Shown: positions 1 to 10,052 of the stretch, one piece after another
Layout: every line of letters begins with the position of its first letter
Numbering within the stretch: the stretch's first letter is position 1
NCBI GenBank assembly: GCA_011037195.1
Contig: JAAEAF010002318.1
Span: forward strand, 59,360 to 123,359
Reading direction: 5' to 3'
DNA length: 64,000 bases
DNA from: Triatoma infestans
Taxonomy: Eukaryota > Arthropoda > Insecta > Hemiptera > Reduviidae
Position numbers and translations under genes: made by a program
Notes under the pieces: model-generated
Told to the model about the DNA's origin: nothing
The model's database searches: none
Seen by the model: only the letters and a program-made list of their open reading frames with translations

Positions 1-612
1 AATATTTATATAAATATACTACTAATAAAGATAATGAATGTAATAAAAAAAACAACTCAATTTTACTACTAGTTCTGTTGGCTTACCTTAAAACTATGAA
101 TCTTATAAATACTGTATATTACGTGATGGACGGTGTTTAAAAAGATGAACCAGTTTAACAACCTAGTTGTTTATTTCATTTTTATAAAAATTGTGTTACT
201 TCATTTCCTGACGTTTCAACTTTATATGTTATCCTCAGAAGAAGTATTATTTTTAACAATTTTATATCTAATCTGAAATAATTTATGAGTATATTAGTTA
301 AATTTAGCAAAAACTTTTTACTTAATAAACATTTTACAGCAAACAAAAAACACCATGTCCAATAATTGATTATACCAACCTTTAGAGTTTAAGTTGTAGT
401 GTGAAATTGTAGAAACTTTCTATGTGAGAACGTGTTAAGGAATCTGATGTGAAATTGTAACAATTAGTTACTAGTCAGAGCAAGTGAAAATAATGATCAT
501 ATTGCTGATATAATCTGCGTTATTAGTTAATAGAAGTTATTCCTTGATTTAATTTTGTTCTTTCTTTAATTCATTGAATAAGTTGAGAATTGTTCATGTA
601 ATTTTATGGCAA
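1..612. other. AT-rich sequence without a gene; probable PLE remnant
   Basis: No credible reading frame is visible. The only structured feature is a hammerhead-ribozyme-like motif near 205-240 on the minus strand, which suggests a degraded Penelope-like tail like those at 0.7-1.2, 3.3-4.1, 19.6-20.1 and 21.5-22.3 kb. Confidence 0.4.
205..240 (-). ncRNA. Hammerhead-ribozyme-like motif
   Basis: On the minus strand CTGAGGA (238-232) matches the catalytic CUGANGA box. A short stem follows (AAC...GTT), then GAAA (217-214) and CGTC (213-210). This is the order of the hammerhead core: box, stem II, GAAA, stem III with the cleavage-type triplet. Minimal hammerheads are known from the terminal repeats of Penelope-like elements. 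Folding and activity are inferred, not tested. Confidence 0.5.
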
Positions 613-693
613 TTTTTTATGGGTTGTTTTGAACTCCAAATGATTGTAAAACCAATTTACAGCCTGTGTTTTTTATTATATATTAATCATATA
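613..693. repeat. 81-bp dispersed repeat, copy 1 (direct)
   Basis: This stretch, starting near TTTTTTATGGGTTG and ending near AATCATATA, recurs almost unchanged at 1171-1252 and in inverted orientation at 2311-2392. All three lie in PLE-derived sequence, so it is probably part of the PLE terminal region. Confidence 0.75.
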
Positions 694-699
694 GGTTGA

Positions 700-1170
700 T
701 TTGAATTAATTTGAACCATTTACACAGCCAATAGTATTTATTTCATTTATTGATATACCAACGTTTCGTGCACTTAACGTGCCATTATCAAGGAGTACAT
801 TTCTCTTACATTCTGAAAAAATTTTTTTTAAATACATATTATATATATTTTTGTTAAACTAGGTTTTACAACGTTACTATTGAAATCCAACAAACTAATT
901 ACCTTGTAAATTATTGTATTAGTCGAGAGGCTTCGTCCATGATTAATAATTTATTATTTTTATATATTTTTTTTTTTCCATATTCTTATTTTATGCTGAA
1001 AATGTAACTCAAAGAGTCTTGTCAGTATTGAATTATTTATTTAAATATGATGTCGATTGTATGTTAGCCTCAGTATATGAGAGCACCACGTGGTTAACTT
1101 TATGGAAAAGAATAGTTATGCCTGTATTAATTATGATTGGAGTTTACCATGGCCTGTAGACAGGAGTTGA
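700..1170 (-). repeat. Penelope-like element 3' tail (noncoding copy)
   Basis: The segment resembles 19,606-20,100: both contain a 'TTGAACCATTT...CAGCCA' start, an 'ACGTTTC.TGCAC' block, 'GTGCCATTATCAAGGA', a 'GAGAGGCTTCGTCCAT' block and an 'AGCACCACGTGGTT' block in the same order. At 19.6-20.7 kb these blocks lie 3' of a GIY-YIG fragment, so this is read as the noncoding tail of a related PLE. Confidence 0.6.
760..795 (-). ncRNA. Degenerate hammerhead-like motif
   Basis: The minus strand reads TTGATAA, a GGCAC...GTGCAC stem, GAAA and CGTT. The CUGANGA box has decayed but the stem and the GAAA spacing match the better copies at 205 and 21,624. Confidence 0.35.
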
Positions 1171-1252
1171 TTTTTATGGGTTGTTTTGAACTCCAAATGA
1201 TTGTAAAACCAATTTACAGCCTGTGTTTTTTATTATATATTAATCATATATA
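1171..1252. repeat. 81-bp dispersed repeat, copy 2 (direct)
   Basis: Near-identical to 613-693 in the same orientation. It is followed at once by another hammerhead-like motif, which ties the repeat to the PLE terminal region. Confidence 0.75.
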
Positions 1253-1264
1253 TAAAAATACATT

Positions 1265-1306
1265 TCCTGTGACGTTTCAGCAATACACTTGCCATTTTCA
1301 AACAGG
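1265..1306 (-). ncRNA. Degenerate hammerhead-like motif
   Basis: The minus strand has a weak box (TTTGAAAA), a GCAA...TTGC stem, GAAA (1278-1275) and CGTCACAGG. The box is poor; the GAAACGTC part matches the copy at 205-240. Confidence 0.35.
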
Positions 1307-2126
1307 TGGTTCTGATATTAGAACGTTATTATATCTGTAAGTAATATACAAGTTTGAGATAATACAAATTAATATGAAATATAATTCTTTTATCATATGT
1401 CTAGATTTTGTACAATATTGTATAATTATTGATGTCCACAAATTATTATCAAATTACTTACCCAATTTGGTCATTCTATATTTTACTAATCAGTTATTAA
1501 AACGTCGTTATTTTTTTATTATATTTTATGTATTTTTAATTTTTTTTTCCTTTTTTTGAATGAGGGTTGTGATTAGTTTCTTTAATAAACTTGGATTTTA
1601 ATTTGTATCTGCGTCATTTTTATTTCTTCAAAGTCGTGGTTAGTGTTTTGCTCTATTTTATAAAAAAATTTATTTCTTTATACGCAGATTATTAAATATT
1701 TGTATTTTACAGGCCTAAGGAGAGAAATTTAATTAAATGTATCTGTTTATAATTTTGGAATAGTAATTAGGAAAAATTTCATAGAGACTACTTACTGGAA
1801 TTTGAGTTGACCCTTTCTATAAAGCACTTTTTGGGTAACTGACTAAAATGAATTTGGCTGGAGGTTGCTTACTTGATTACATGTTAGTGTCGTGTTATAT
1901 TTAATTATTATTTATTTAGAATTTTTTATTTTATTTTATGTAATGAGTAATATGTATATACTATATAATTGTATAATTGATTATTATATTTTAGATTTTT
2001 ATGTATAATTATTGTTAATTATATGAAGAGAAAGGCAACTTATTAAATATGGTTGGCTGTTTTATCATCTGTGTAGATAGGTAGTGACGGTGCAGGTTAC
2101 TAATATTAGATTGATGTTATATGTAG
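1307..2126. other. AT-rich sequence without a recognised gene
   Basis: Two short plus-strand frames here are Phe/Ile/Leu-rich and look like AT-composition artefacts. The stretch lies between PLE tail motifs and a minus-strand PLE endonuclease fragment, so it is probably PLE 3' sequence. Confidence 0.4.
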
Positions 2127-2305
2127 TTCTTTAAAATGTTTAACAAATTTGCATACAGTTTTACTTGTGTTCCTTCCTTACGATTATTTACTATTTTGTT
2201 TTCGTTTAAAGCAATATGCACTGCTTCTAACGTTTTTCGTTTGTTTAAATTTTTTTCTTTTTCTACTATTGTTGCATTATCGAAATTGAAACTATGTTTT
2301 GTGGT
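2127..2305 (-). pseudogene. Penelope-like element, C-terminal GIY-YIG domain tail
   Basis: Read on the minus strand, the fragment encodes a peptide starting about HSFNFDNATIVEKEKN and continuing with a KRKTLEAVHIALN-type block. The same block appears in the PLE fragments at 20,433-20,702 (HNFDFSNPSILDKEKNTNKR) and 22,495-22,866. It is the part just C-terminal of the GIY-YIG core, where PLE endonucleases end. RT and most of the endonuclease are missing. The overlapping plus-strand frame is a shadow. Confidence 0.65.
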
Positions 2306-2310
2306 TTTAA

Positions 2311-2392
2311 TATATGATTAATATATAATAAAAAACACAGGCTGTAAATTGGTTTTACAATCATTTGGAGTTCAAAACAACCCATAAAAAAT
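2311..2392. repeat. 81-bp dispersed repeat, copy 3 (inverted)
   Basis: Reverse complement of the copies at 613-693 and 1171-1252. It lies just upstream of the PLE endonuclease fragment on the minus strand. Confidence 0.75.
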
Positions 2393-3345
2393 TGGAATAA
2401 GATTCTAACAGCCTATAAAAAGAAACAAGCAACCAAAAGTAATTTTATGGTTACAAATTTTCAATATTGTTAGAGTATTTTATAGAATAAATTGTTCATA
2501 GAAAGTTGAGCATCACGTGGGCATCATCTGTATTGTGTTGTATTTTAGGCTTTTATAGAATTGCATTTTGCCAAAAATTAACTTTTTCTATATAAAAATA
2601 GGCCTGCAAGTAGAAAATATAGTTTACTTAATTGGTAATGTAATATGTAAATTTCTACTAGATCTGTTAATTCATTACTTACTGTATTGAAAGTATCATC
2701 TGCTAACAACAATGAATGTTAAATCACATCCACAATGTTTTTAGTACATTAGAATAGAACGCAGCTTTTAATTAACATTCACTATATTTTAAGATTGTTA
2801 GAAATACAAGAATACAAATCCTTCTGAACACAGAAATCTTTTACTTTAAACAGCCTTAAATAAACAGATAAACGAATTATACAACAGAATTAAATCGTCT
2901 ACCTTCCTCGATTTAAATTTATTGATTAGTTCGATAAATCAACCAATTATCCAACAATGAAGTTCTAGCCGTGCCCACACCTGTGGGCTAGTGTCTATCA
3001 CTACAAATGAAACAACGGCGTACACAACAACAAAAATCTTCTTTATTAAATTCTCTGTATGTTACAGGTAATGCGGTGCGAACTTGACTGGTTTCTATAA
3101 TCTTTTATTATTCTGTCTCTTTATATAAAAAAACATATGGTCTCTGGTATTTTTCCTGTTATATATAAAAAAAATTAAATTGCAAACAAAACAAAAACGC
3201 CAGGGAGCCCTGGCGGCTGGAAAATCGTGACAAAAATGACCTGGGGACAAGCCGCCACAAAGATAGTGGGTTACTAGTTTGGAAAATTTATAACTATTGG
3301 GTATGTGACGTAATTTTTCAAAATTGACTTTATTTTTTCTGGTTT
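2393..3345. other. No gene recognised
   Basis: AT-rich noncoding sequence. A GC-richer island at 3208-3265 (GCCAGGGAGCCCTGGCGGC) can form a short hairpin. No coding frame or transposon boundary could be fixed. Confidence 0.35.
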
Positions 3346-4068
3346 TTAGAAATTTTTGAACCTTTAAACAGCCTTACGTTCAAATTATATTTATTATAAT
3401 TTACAAACCATTCATTACATCAAATTTGTACTCCTAAGGTTTCGACACTTACACGTGTTATCCTCGGGGGTCATTTTCAGATTCTGCAAAGTACATTGTT
3501 TTTTACAATATGAATTTCAAAATTTTTTATTTTATCACAATACAATATTTATATGTCCACAAATTAAGCTTACCTATGGTTATAAATTACTGTTATATAC
3601 TTGTTAATTTTTATTGATTTCAAGAGAGTCCATGTGATTCAAATTAGTTTTTCTTTTTATATTTTAAAATTGTAACATACGTTACTAGTCCATATTTATT
3701 ATGTATTTAATAACTCCTGAATTTATGATTACTTATATTTTATGTGTTAGGTTTTTAATTTATATTTTATCGCCTTTCCACGTGGTTTTTGTATTATTGA
3801 ACATGTTCCAACTTCTTATTTATTGACATTTTTTATGTAAACTGTAATTAAGAATAATTTTTATTATCCATTTTGCTAATTTCATTATTATTTAAATTTA
3901 CTAGACTTTTATTAAATTTATTTTAAATACTTACTGGTTTATTACGTCTCACCTCACTACCTAACCATCATCGGTGGACTGAATTTAATTTTGGCTGTTG
4001 GAATTCTTGTGACGTAATTTTGCCATGTGTTATTTCTACTATGTAGTTATTTAATATTTTTTTTTTCC
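3346..4068 (-). repeat. Penelope-like element 3' tail (noncoding copy)
   Basis: Homologous along most of its length to 21,540-22,290. Shared blocks in order are TGAACCTTTA.CAGCCTT, TATAATTTACAAACCATTC, a hammerhead-like motif, TCTGCAAAGTACAT, a TGTGTTAG block, a CACGTGGTT block, GAATTTAATTTTGG and GACGTAATTTTGCCA. The 21.5 kb copy sits 3' of a GIY-YIG gene, which identifies the family. No coding part remains here. Confidence 0.65.
3432..3475 (-). ncRNA. Hammerhead-ribozyme-like motif
   Basis: The minus strand has CCGAGGA (one change from CUGANGA), an ACAC...GTGT stem, then GAAA (3443-3440) and CCTTAGG. Stem II and spacing match the 21,624 copy. Confidence 0.45.
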
Positions 4069-4497
4069 TATTTTTGAATTATATTAAAATAGGAGAGTGT
4101 AAGGTTGTAAGAGTGCAGGTTTAATAGGGTTTGATTTGAGTATGTGTTACTATTTCAAGTGTAGTTTCAAATATTTAATAAATTAGAAAAAGTGTTTACC
4201 TGTGAGCACTCTTTGCGGTCGGGAACAACTTTATTTAAATTAGTGAAAATGTAAATTGCTTCTAAAATTTTCTTTTATTAATCCATTAAGCCCAATTTAT
4301 TCCCCTTCGAGTTTTTTTGGTAAAAATTTTATTTTATTCCTATTTGGAATTAGTTAAAGCTAGAAATGGAAAAATAATTTGATATTTTTTTCCTCGAGTG
4401 GCCCAAAAACTATGTACTCATTTGAGGACAGTAGGCTGATTCCATAGCTCTTTGGAACATTATAAGAGGGATAATCAGAAATAAAAAAGATGGTAAT
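4069..4497. other. No gene recognised
   Basis: AT-rich sequence between a PLE tail and the left terminal inverted repeat of the Merlin element. Confidence 0.4.
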
Positions 4498-5800
4498 AGT
4501 GCATGAGTTGGACTTCGACTGTTTTTTCTCTATAGAAATTACTAAAAACTTTGGGTAGTGTTGTAATATAGTTACATAATTTTTAGAAAATTTTTGAGGT
4601 GGTCTGCGCCCCCTATGCCCCACTTTTATGTGGGGGGCTGCGCCCCCCACGCCTCCCTTTCGAAAAAAAATTAACCCCACGGTTATCAAATTCGAAGTTA
4701 AATGGAAGAAAATGGAATAAAGAATGTTACCTTAATTAGGATCGTCTCTATGAAGAGGCTTTAGACGTGAGCCACTCCTTTTAAGAATGCCCGCATCGGA
4801 TCTTCACAATGTGAACGACTTCGATACCACATATATTCGCCTAAATAGGCATCGAATTGGTCAGTGACGGTCCTTGTGGGAAGTTGACTTTTAATTGAAT
4901 TCCACGTTCCTTCAATGCTATTTGTATGTACACCAGTGTCTGGATTTTTGAAATTTATGGAGTGATTGACTCGCAAATGAATGAGCCCCTCATCTTCTAA
5001 GCATTCATATGCTTTCCAGCAGTCCGAGTAGATGGTAGTTCCCGGATGTATAAAAGTTTTAATTAAATTTAATAGCGTACTTTTATCTCTCCTTTCAACC
5101 ACTTTAAAAAAACATTTATTCGATCCTCTTTCAACTCCACCAAACACCCATTTACCTTCCACACGTTTCCCTCTATTAAACTTCCTTTTGCCAAACTTGC
5201 TTTCATCAATTTCTACAATTTTTCCATATCCCCCAAGCATACTACTCTCATTCACAACTACAACCATGCACACCTCTCTGAAAAAACTTCGCCAGTCACA
5301 CACAGAATGTTTACTTAACCCCAATTCGAACTGAATATCACACTGCTTACGCTTCATTACAAAAAACTCAGTCATCAGTAACACATTGATCATACTAATT
5401 TTACTCATTTCAAACCATGAACCTTTACGCACACTTCTTCTCACCGAATGATCACCAGAAACTTGACATCGCCATTCATACTTATCTACCAAACTGTTCC
5501 TTTTAGTTAAAGTCATTTGTCTTTTACACTTTGGACATTCATATGTACTAGCAATTAAACCTACATCCATACAAAACCGCAAAACTTCCATCTGACCATC
5601 CTCACTTTGACTACTTTTATACTTTAAATTATAAAGAAGTTCTAAATTTAGAATATTCATTACTTAAAGCACGCTACCAAACACAAGAAGAAAAACTGTT
5701 AACTTAATTCCGCTTAAATGCTTATCATAACATGGGAGTAAACCTAGTTCAAAAATTATCCGCACAGGGCGCTGCAAATTAGAAGTCCAACTCATGCACT
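4498..5800 (-). mobile_element. Merlin DNA transposon
   Basis: A 19-bp perfect inverted pair, AGTGCATGAGTTGGACTTC at 4498-4516 and its complement at 5782-5800, brackets a single minus-strand transposase frame of the IS1595/Merlin family. No convincing 8-9 bp TSD could be read next to these repeats, so the true ends may extend a little or have decayed. A C/G-rich hairpin at about 4607-4650 lies in the 3' noncoding part. At 1.3 kb with an open frame this looks like a fairly young autonomous-type copy. Confidence 0.75.
4761..5660 (-). CDS. Merlin / ISXO2-like (IS1595 family) transposase
   Basis: An uninterrupted 299-residue frame. An N-terminal zinc-ribbon-like region carries CPKC (about residues 41-44) and a later cysteine before the HTH-like part (LGLSKHSVCDWRSFFRE). 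The ISXO2-like catalytic domain follows: EIDESKFGKRK (first Asp, about residue 150), YSDCWKAYE (second Asp, about 218) and HTNSIEGTWNSIK with the terminal Asn/Glu. Length and motif order fit Merlin transposases, which move DNA by cut-and-paste in the nucleus. The ATG is the first in frame and lies inside the inverted repeats. Whether it is active cannot be judged from one copy. Confidence 0.85.
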   Translation of the reverse strand: MNILNLELLYNLKYKSSQSEDGQMEVLRFCMDVGLIASTYECPKCKRQMTLTKRNSLVDKYEWRCQVSGDHSVRRSVRKGSWFEMSKISMINVLLMTEFFVMKRKQCDIQFELGLSKHSVCDWRSFFREVCMVVVVNESSMLGGYGKIVEIDESKFGKRKFNRGKRVEGKWVFGGVERGSNKCFFKVVERRDKSTLLNLIKTFIHPGTTIYSDCWKAYECLEDEGLIHLRVNHSINFKNPDTGVHTNSIEGTWNSIKSQLPTRTVTDQFDAYLGEYMWYRSRSHCEDPMRAFLKGVAHV

Positions 5801-5879
5801 TTAGCCAAAAAGATAATTATATATACAATAATTTTAATCAAACAATAAAAAAATGTTATTTATTTTTGTATTTACATAA

Positions 5880-6875
5880 GCATTAACAATTGTGATACAA
5901 AGGAAAACATGGCACACATAGGTTACTTTGCATTTCCCACAAAACGTCCGTGTGTTTCTTTTGCACCCTTCTAATTGGCAGCTTCGCTGCCCTTTCTTCT
6001 CATTATAAAATGTTTAGTGTCGTCTCAATCGTTTGGTCGGAATTACAGACCTCTTAGGAAGATTGACTGATGGTCTGTAATCTGTCTTCACTTTTGAGGT
6101 ACGAGCGGGCAATGAAGCGTCGAAATTCGAGAATTGAGGAATGTCTTCCACCATTTTGTGGAGTAGATATGCATTTACTGCCATGTCAAGAGCTCTTGTA
6201 AATAAGCACCAGAACTATTTTTTAACACGGATACTAACGTGGTGCTTTTCTAAGAGCCAATCGTGCTGGTCAACACCTCCCGTGTTGGTGTTATAGCTGG
6301 AGAATACTTTCGGTTGTTTGACTGAAACTATTTCTTTTTTCTTAGAGCACCACCTCTTCACGGAACTGGTGCGCTCAATGGAGTCCATATTGGTAGCGAT
6401 GGTTTGTTGTCTTTCCACCTTACAGCTAGGATTTGATTGGATCTATGGAAGTATGATCATACCGGTCACGCTCCTTTTTTGAGAGAACAGTTGCATTCTC
6501 TAAGAGACATTTGCCAATTCTGTTTTCTCGAACAGTGCCAATCGCACGGAATCCTTTTTCTGTTTGCTGTATCAGCAAGGGGTGACTGCAAAAGAAATTA
6601 TCAAAGAAAGCCTGGTGGCTTGATGGATATTTTATATGAAACAATTTCTCTAATACAACCTTTTGCCCGGAGTGGTTCTTTATTTGCAGTCGTGTCCCTC
6701 CCACAAAAATTGAAATAATGAAAAATTATAGCGGTATCCGTTTTTGGCACACATGGTCCAAAGTTTATACCCGAATCTGATCGGTTTCTCTTTGATAAAC
6801 TCTTTTATGCTTGAGTGACCAAATATCTTACCATCATTTCGTCAATTGATATATGTTTTTGATATATATGAGGAA
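5880..6875 (-). pseudogene. piggyBac-like (PGBD-type) transposase, degenerate
   Basis: Read from 6875 down, the minus strand encodes a DEMMVRYFGHSS-type block with the first catalytic Asp, then KPIRFGYKLWTMCAKNGY. After a break come FFDNFFCSHPLL (second Asp, 6704-6426), a FRAIGTVRENRIGKC block and TGGVDQHDWLLEKH (third Asp, 6418-6215). A Cys-rich tail (C-x4-C...C-x2-C...C) lies near 5990-5890. This is the order of the DDE_Tnp_1_7 domain and PGBD C-terminal finger. Frameshifts and a stop near 6425 break it. No TTAA-flanked ends were identified. Confidence 0.75.
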
Positions 6876-7054
6876 AGATAAAAATGAGCAAGCCCTTGCA
6901 GGATTCTGTAGGCCTAAGCATGACTGTCCTCATGTTTATATGTCATGTATCATGATTATGTTGCCTTAATACTATAGCTGATATCCGAGCATATCTTGCT
7001 GTCAAGTCAACGTTCATCTGGAAAAGGTGAATAAAAAATAGAATAGAATACAGA
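6876..7054. other. No gene recognised
   Basis: Short noncoding stretch between the piggyBac pseudogene and the 3' end of a LINE. Confidence 0.4.
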
Positions 7055-7717
7055 ATTATTTATTTATTTATTTTATAATTACGTTTATTGGATTAATGCA
7101 TATACAGATCAGTGCTATTTCGTAAAAACCAATGGTCATAAGATCGTCAGGTGAGTTCCACACTACTTAAAACGTAATAAATAACAGATAACAATTTCAA
7201 AACATAACAAATAAACAAATAATTGAATTATTAAACAATTTAAATGAAGAAACACTGCAACATTTAAATGGCGCTTCAGTATTCATCCGTTAAATAATTT
7301 TTTTTCTTTTCTCAATTGATAGGCTTTCTTTACATAAGCAAGGGGAGTCCAGCCGCAGCCACCATTGATCACACGTATCCCCTCCTCTGCCACTAAAACA
7401 GTCTTACCCAGATAATGCACTCTGAGTTGACATAGGCTGTAATTACACTTATTTGAAAAGAGAATACTATTAAAATTATTTAATGCTATTTTAACTTTGC
7501 TTATCTTATCTTGTAAGTTGCTGCCGAAATTTAAATTTGGTGTGAATTTAACTCCTAAATAATCATATTCTTTTACTGTTTCAATGACATTGTTCTGATA
7601 TAACCATTTTTTTTGTTGCTTTTTTTCCGTTTTTTCGTTTAAAAATTACGATTTTTGATTTGTTAAGGTTCATCTGCAACTTCCACTTTTCACAGTAGTT
7701 TTCTAAGTTCTTTATCA
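7055..7717 (-). pseudogene. Non-LTR retrotransposon, C-terminal RT fragment and 3' end
   Basis: The minus strand from about 7715 encodes a LENYCEKWKLQMNLNKSK block, an EYDYLGVKFTPNLN block and a longer tail to about 7320, typical of the RT thumb region of jockey/CR1-like LINEs. The 3' side ends in an AAAT-type repeat near 7062-7078, as LINEs often do. The upstream RT is absent; BEL/Pao sequence joins at about 7718. On the far side of that BEL piece (9373 on) the same strand carries a LINE endonuclease, so these are probably halves of one element. Confidence 0.65.
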
Positions 7718-8997
7718 TCCGCCTCATTGTGACCGTCGGACAAGCAGTTACGACATACCTGGTGGCTCATACCAAAGTCGGGCCGACGCGCCACGGGCAT
7801 TGATTTAAACGCCTTGCATTGCCGGATGGTGTGATCTGGGCCGCGGCAGTAGGCGCATAAAGGGAGGGGGCCGGGGCGCGACGGAGGTGCGGCTACCGTG
7901 GGGGACTTGGACGGCAGGGGGATAGGCGCGTGCATGGCGAGAAACACGGGGGAGGGGCAGAAGACATCCTCAAAGGGGAGGGAGGACGAGAGAGGGTCGA
8001 GTCGGAGTGCGAGACAACGGGTGGTGGCGCGACGAGGGGAAGGGGGAATGAGGCGCAAGGCATACAGGCGCCGCTGGAGGAAAGCGGTGACGTCCGCAGC
8101 CGTGGGAAACTCGACAGCCGCATGTTCCAGTTCAAAAGTTTACGGGTTTCGGTTTCAAAAGTATGGGCGTCAAAATGGCGAGTGAGTAAGGAGAATAGGA
8201 GGAAGGAGGCGAGATCGGGAGCGGCGACGTTTAGTAGGGCGTGAGCAGCCCCCAAGGGACCAGCAACAATTCGCTCTAGGATTGAGCGAGAAGCACCTCA
8301 AAGAGGTAGTGGAGGCGATCGACGTCCGATAGGGACGTCTGGTCAATTACTAAAGATTGAAAGAGGGCGCGGAATTCCCCCTAGCGACAGATGTCGCTGG
8401 AGAAGGTGGGGTCGGGAATAGTCGGAAGATGGGAGGCAGAGGAAGTGGAAGGTGCGGAAGCAGGTGCGGAGGCGGGAGAAAACAAGACCTCGGACAGTGC
8501 AAGTTGCACTTCATGGTACAAGGCGCGGAGTTGCCGACGCTTGGCGAGGAGGACCCCCTCGGACATGTCGCCAGGAAGGTTGGAGGCCTGCAGATAGGGC
8601 TCCGTCCCCCGGAGGAACGCCGAAAACTCCTCCTCCACCAGGCGCTGCATGCCCAAGGCAATCCAAGGTGCCCAAGAGGGAGAGTTGATTACTAGTGAGT
8701 GATGAATAGAAGAAGGGATGATGAGACGAATGGCGGACTGAGAAAGGAAGAGGTGGCGTAATGTCAGATGGCGGCGGTGGTAGGATATCACGTGAAAGGA
8801 AGGGGGTTGGAGTGGAAGCGGATGACGCTGCTGTTGAACTGCCAGACGATTGTGAGTCCACCATGGCGCGAACGATGTATCCTCTTGAAGGTGATGGCGC
8901 GAGAAGTGCTTCTTATTATTCACCGATGAATAAATGAATGAAACTATCCGGGTGAATAGGCGCGTATAAGGCAAGAAGAAATATAACTCCGGGCGAC
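7718..8997 (-). pseudogene. BEL/Pao retrotransposon gag region, broken
   Basis: Several overlapping minus-strand frames share one theme. The N-terminal part (8974-8381) starts with a Ser/Pro-rich region followed by an ARRRQLRALYHEVQLAL-like helical segment. The C-terminal part (8058-7690) holds a zinc-knuckle region, CAYCRGPDHTIRQC and then CRNCLSDGH. Pao-type gag proteins end with such a CCHC pair separated by about 20 residues with an 'R..F......C..C' spacer. Frame changes interrupt it. Base composition is much more GC-rich than the surroundings. Protease and polymerase are absent. Confidence 0.65.
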
Positions 8998-9372
8998 AAG
9001 CACTACGAGAAGGCGGTACAGACGTGAACGCACAGAAGAGAATATAGCAAGTTATCGCAAACTGCAGAAGAAGGCAAGTGAAGCAATTTTAGAGGAATGA
9101 AGAACATTTGAAGGGTGTGGGGAACTAAAATAACGCGCGAGCTACGAGGGATGAAAGTACCGACAATCCCACCACCAAGAGAGAGAGAGAGAGGGAAAAA
9201 TGCGGGGAAGCGTGAGAACGAGGCGGACGACGAAAGAGTGAACAGGAAATAATAGTTTGGAAAATAACGATGGATTAAAGTGCAAACGCAATAAACAGAG
9301 TAATAAAAAAACAATATAAATATAAAGAAACATAATGAAATTTAAGTCTCAAAGGCGCCGCGACCGAACAAT
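8998..9372 (-). repeat. Probable 5' LTR/leader of the BEL/Pao element
   Basis: On the minus strand it begins TGTTCGGTCGCGGCGCC at 9372. That closely matches the start of the 803-bp LTR at 56,825 (TGTTAGGTCGCGGCCC). It runs into the gag region; the LTR's 3' end could not be fixed. A GA-rich tract lies at 9179-9193. Confidence 0.55.
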
Positions 9373-9610
9373 TACATATTTTTTATCAGTGTTTAGTACT
9401 AGTTCTGTTGGCAGATGATCGGAATGAGTTTTCGATAGTACTGTGAAACTTTTAACTTAATCGTTATAATCGTATGGCACACAACACAGATCTATCACAG
9501 AACTGCCTTTCGTACTGATAAATGTATATTCCTCTTCACTATCAGAACAAATCCTACCATTTATTATACACAGTGTTGGTATCATCACAGAACTGTAAAA
9601 ATAGCCGACC
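9373..9610 (-). pseudogene. LINE endonuclease fragment (APE type)
   Basis: The minus strand encodes an INGRICSDSEEEYTFIS block, a GSSVIDLCCV block and, at the left edge, SDHLPTEL. 'SSVIDL' and 'SDHLP' are the two C-terminal motifs of LINE apurinic-type endonucleases. The fragment stops where the BEL/Pao LTR begins, so the LTR element or a deletion truncated it. It probably continues the LINE whose ORF1 lies at 9.94-10.05 and 20.87-21.10 kb. Confidence 0.6.
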
Positions 9611-9939
9611 CTGATTATTTATTACTTTATCTTTTGAATTTATTATTTTTTCCACTTATTAAAATTCATTTCATCTGGTATAACCGATAATTTGCTATTC
9701 GAGCATTACAATCCCCAATCAACTAAAATGAGTGAGCCATGAACTAAAATTCATATAAACTGATAATTTGATCACCGCTTTGAATTCTGATCACAATTGT
9801 TTTGTCAAAATTCTCAAACCTTAACACAGTGTGACAAATCAACTTTATAGCCAATCAGTAGACCCCCTTTAGCCCGGTCTGGTTTACTGGAATTTTCTTT
9901 AATTGCAAATACCCAATGTAAACTATTACCTGGTTGCAG
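9611..9939 (-). other. Weakly coding LINE sequence
   Basis: A degraded minus-strand segment lies between ORF1 and endonuclease remnants. A KGGLLIGYK-like block near 9850 resembles the mid-part of LINE endonucleases. No continuous frame remains. Confidence 0.35.
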
Positions 9940-10052
9940 TGGAAAAGTCTTGATCAATTTGTATGGCAGTGTTCTGAATTTTTCTCACATTTGAAGTTAT
10001 CAGTGAAACATGTTCATACGAGGCAAACTCCGCCAGAACTACATTGCCTCTA
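9940..10052 (-). pseudogene. LINE ORF1 (RRM-like), C-terminal part, cut by piggyBac
   Basis: The minus strand just left of the TTAA encodes a VVLAEFASYEHVSLI block and an AIQIDQDFSTATR end, the pattern of L1-type ORF1 RRM/CTD proteins. The N-terminal half lies on the other side of the piggyBac, at 20,865-21,095. The two parts differ by one frame, and a TAG lies just before the join. Confidence 0.6.

Noticed and set aside
4607..4650. C/G-rich hairpin as terminator or riboswitch
   Set aside because: It lies in the 3' noncoding part of the Merlin element in an animal genome; composition alone explains the pairing.
5032..5334. Plus-strand 100-codon frame
   Set aside because: Antisense shadow of the Merlin transposase.
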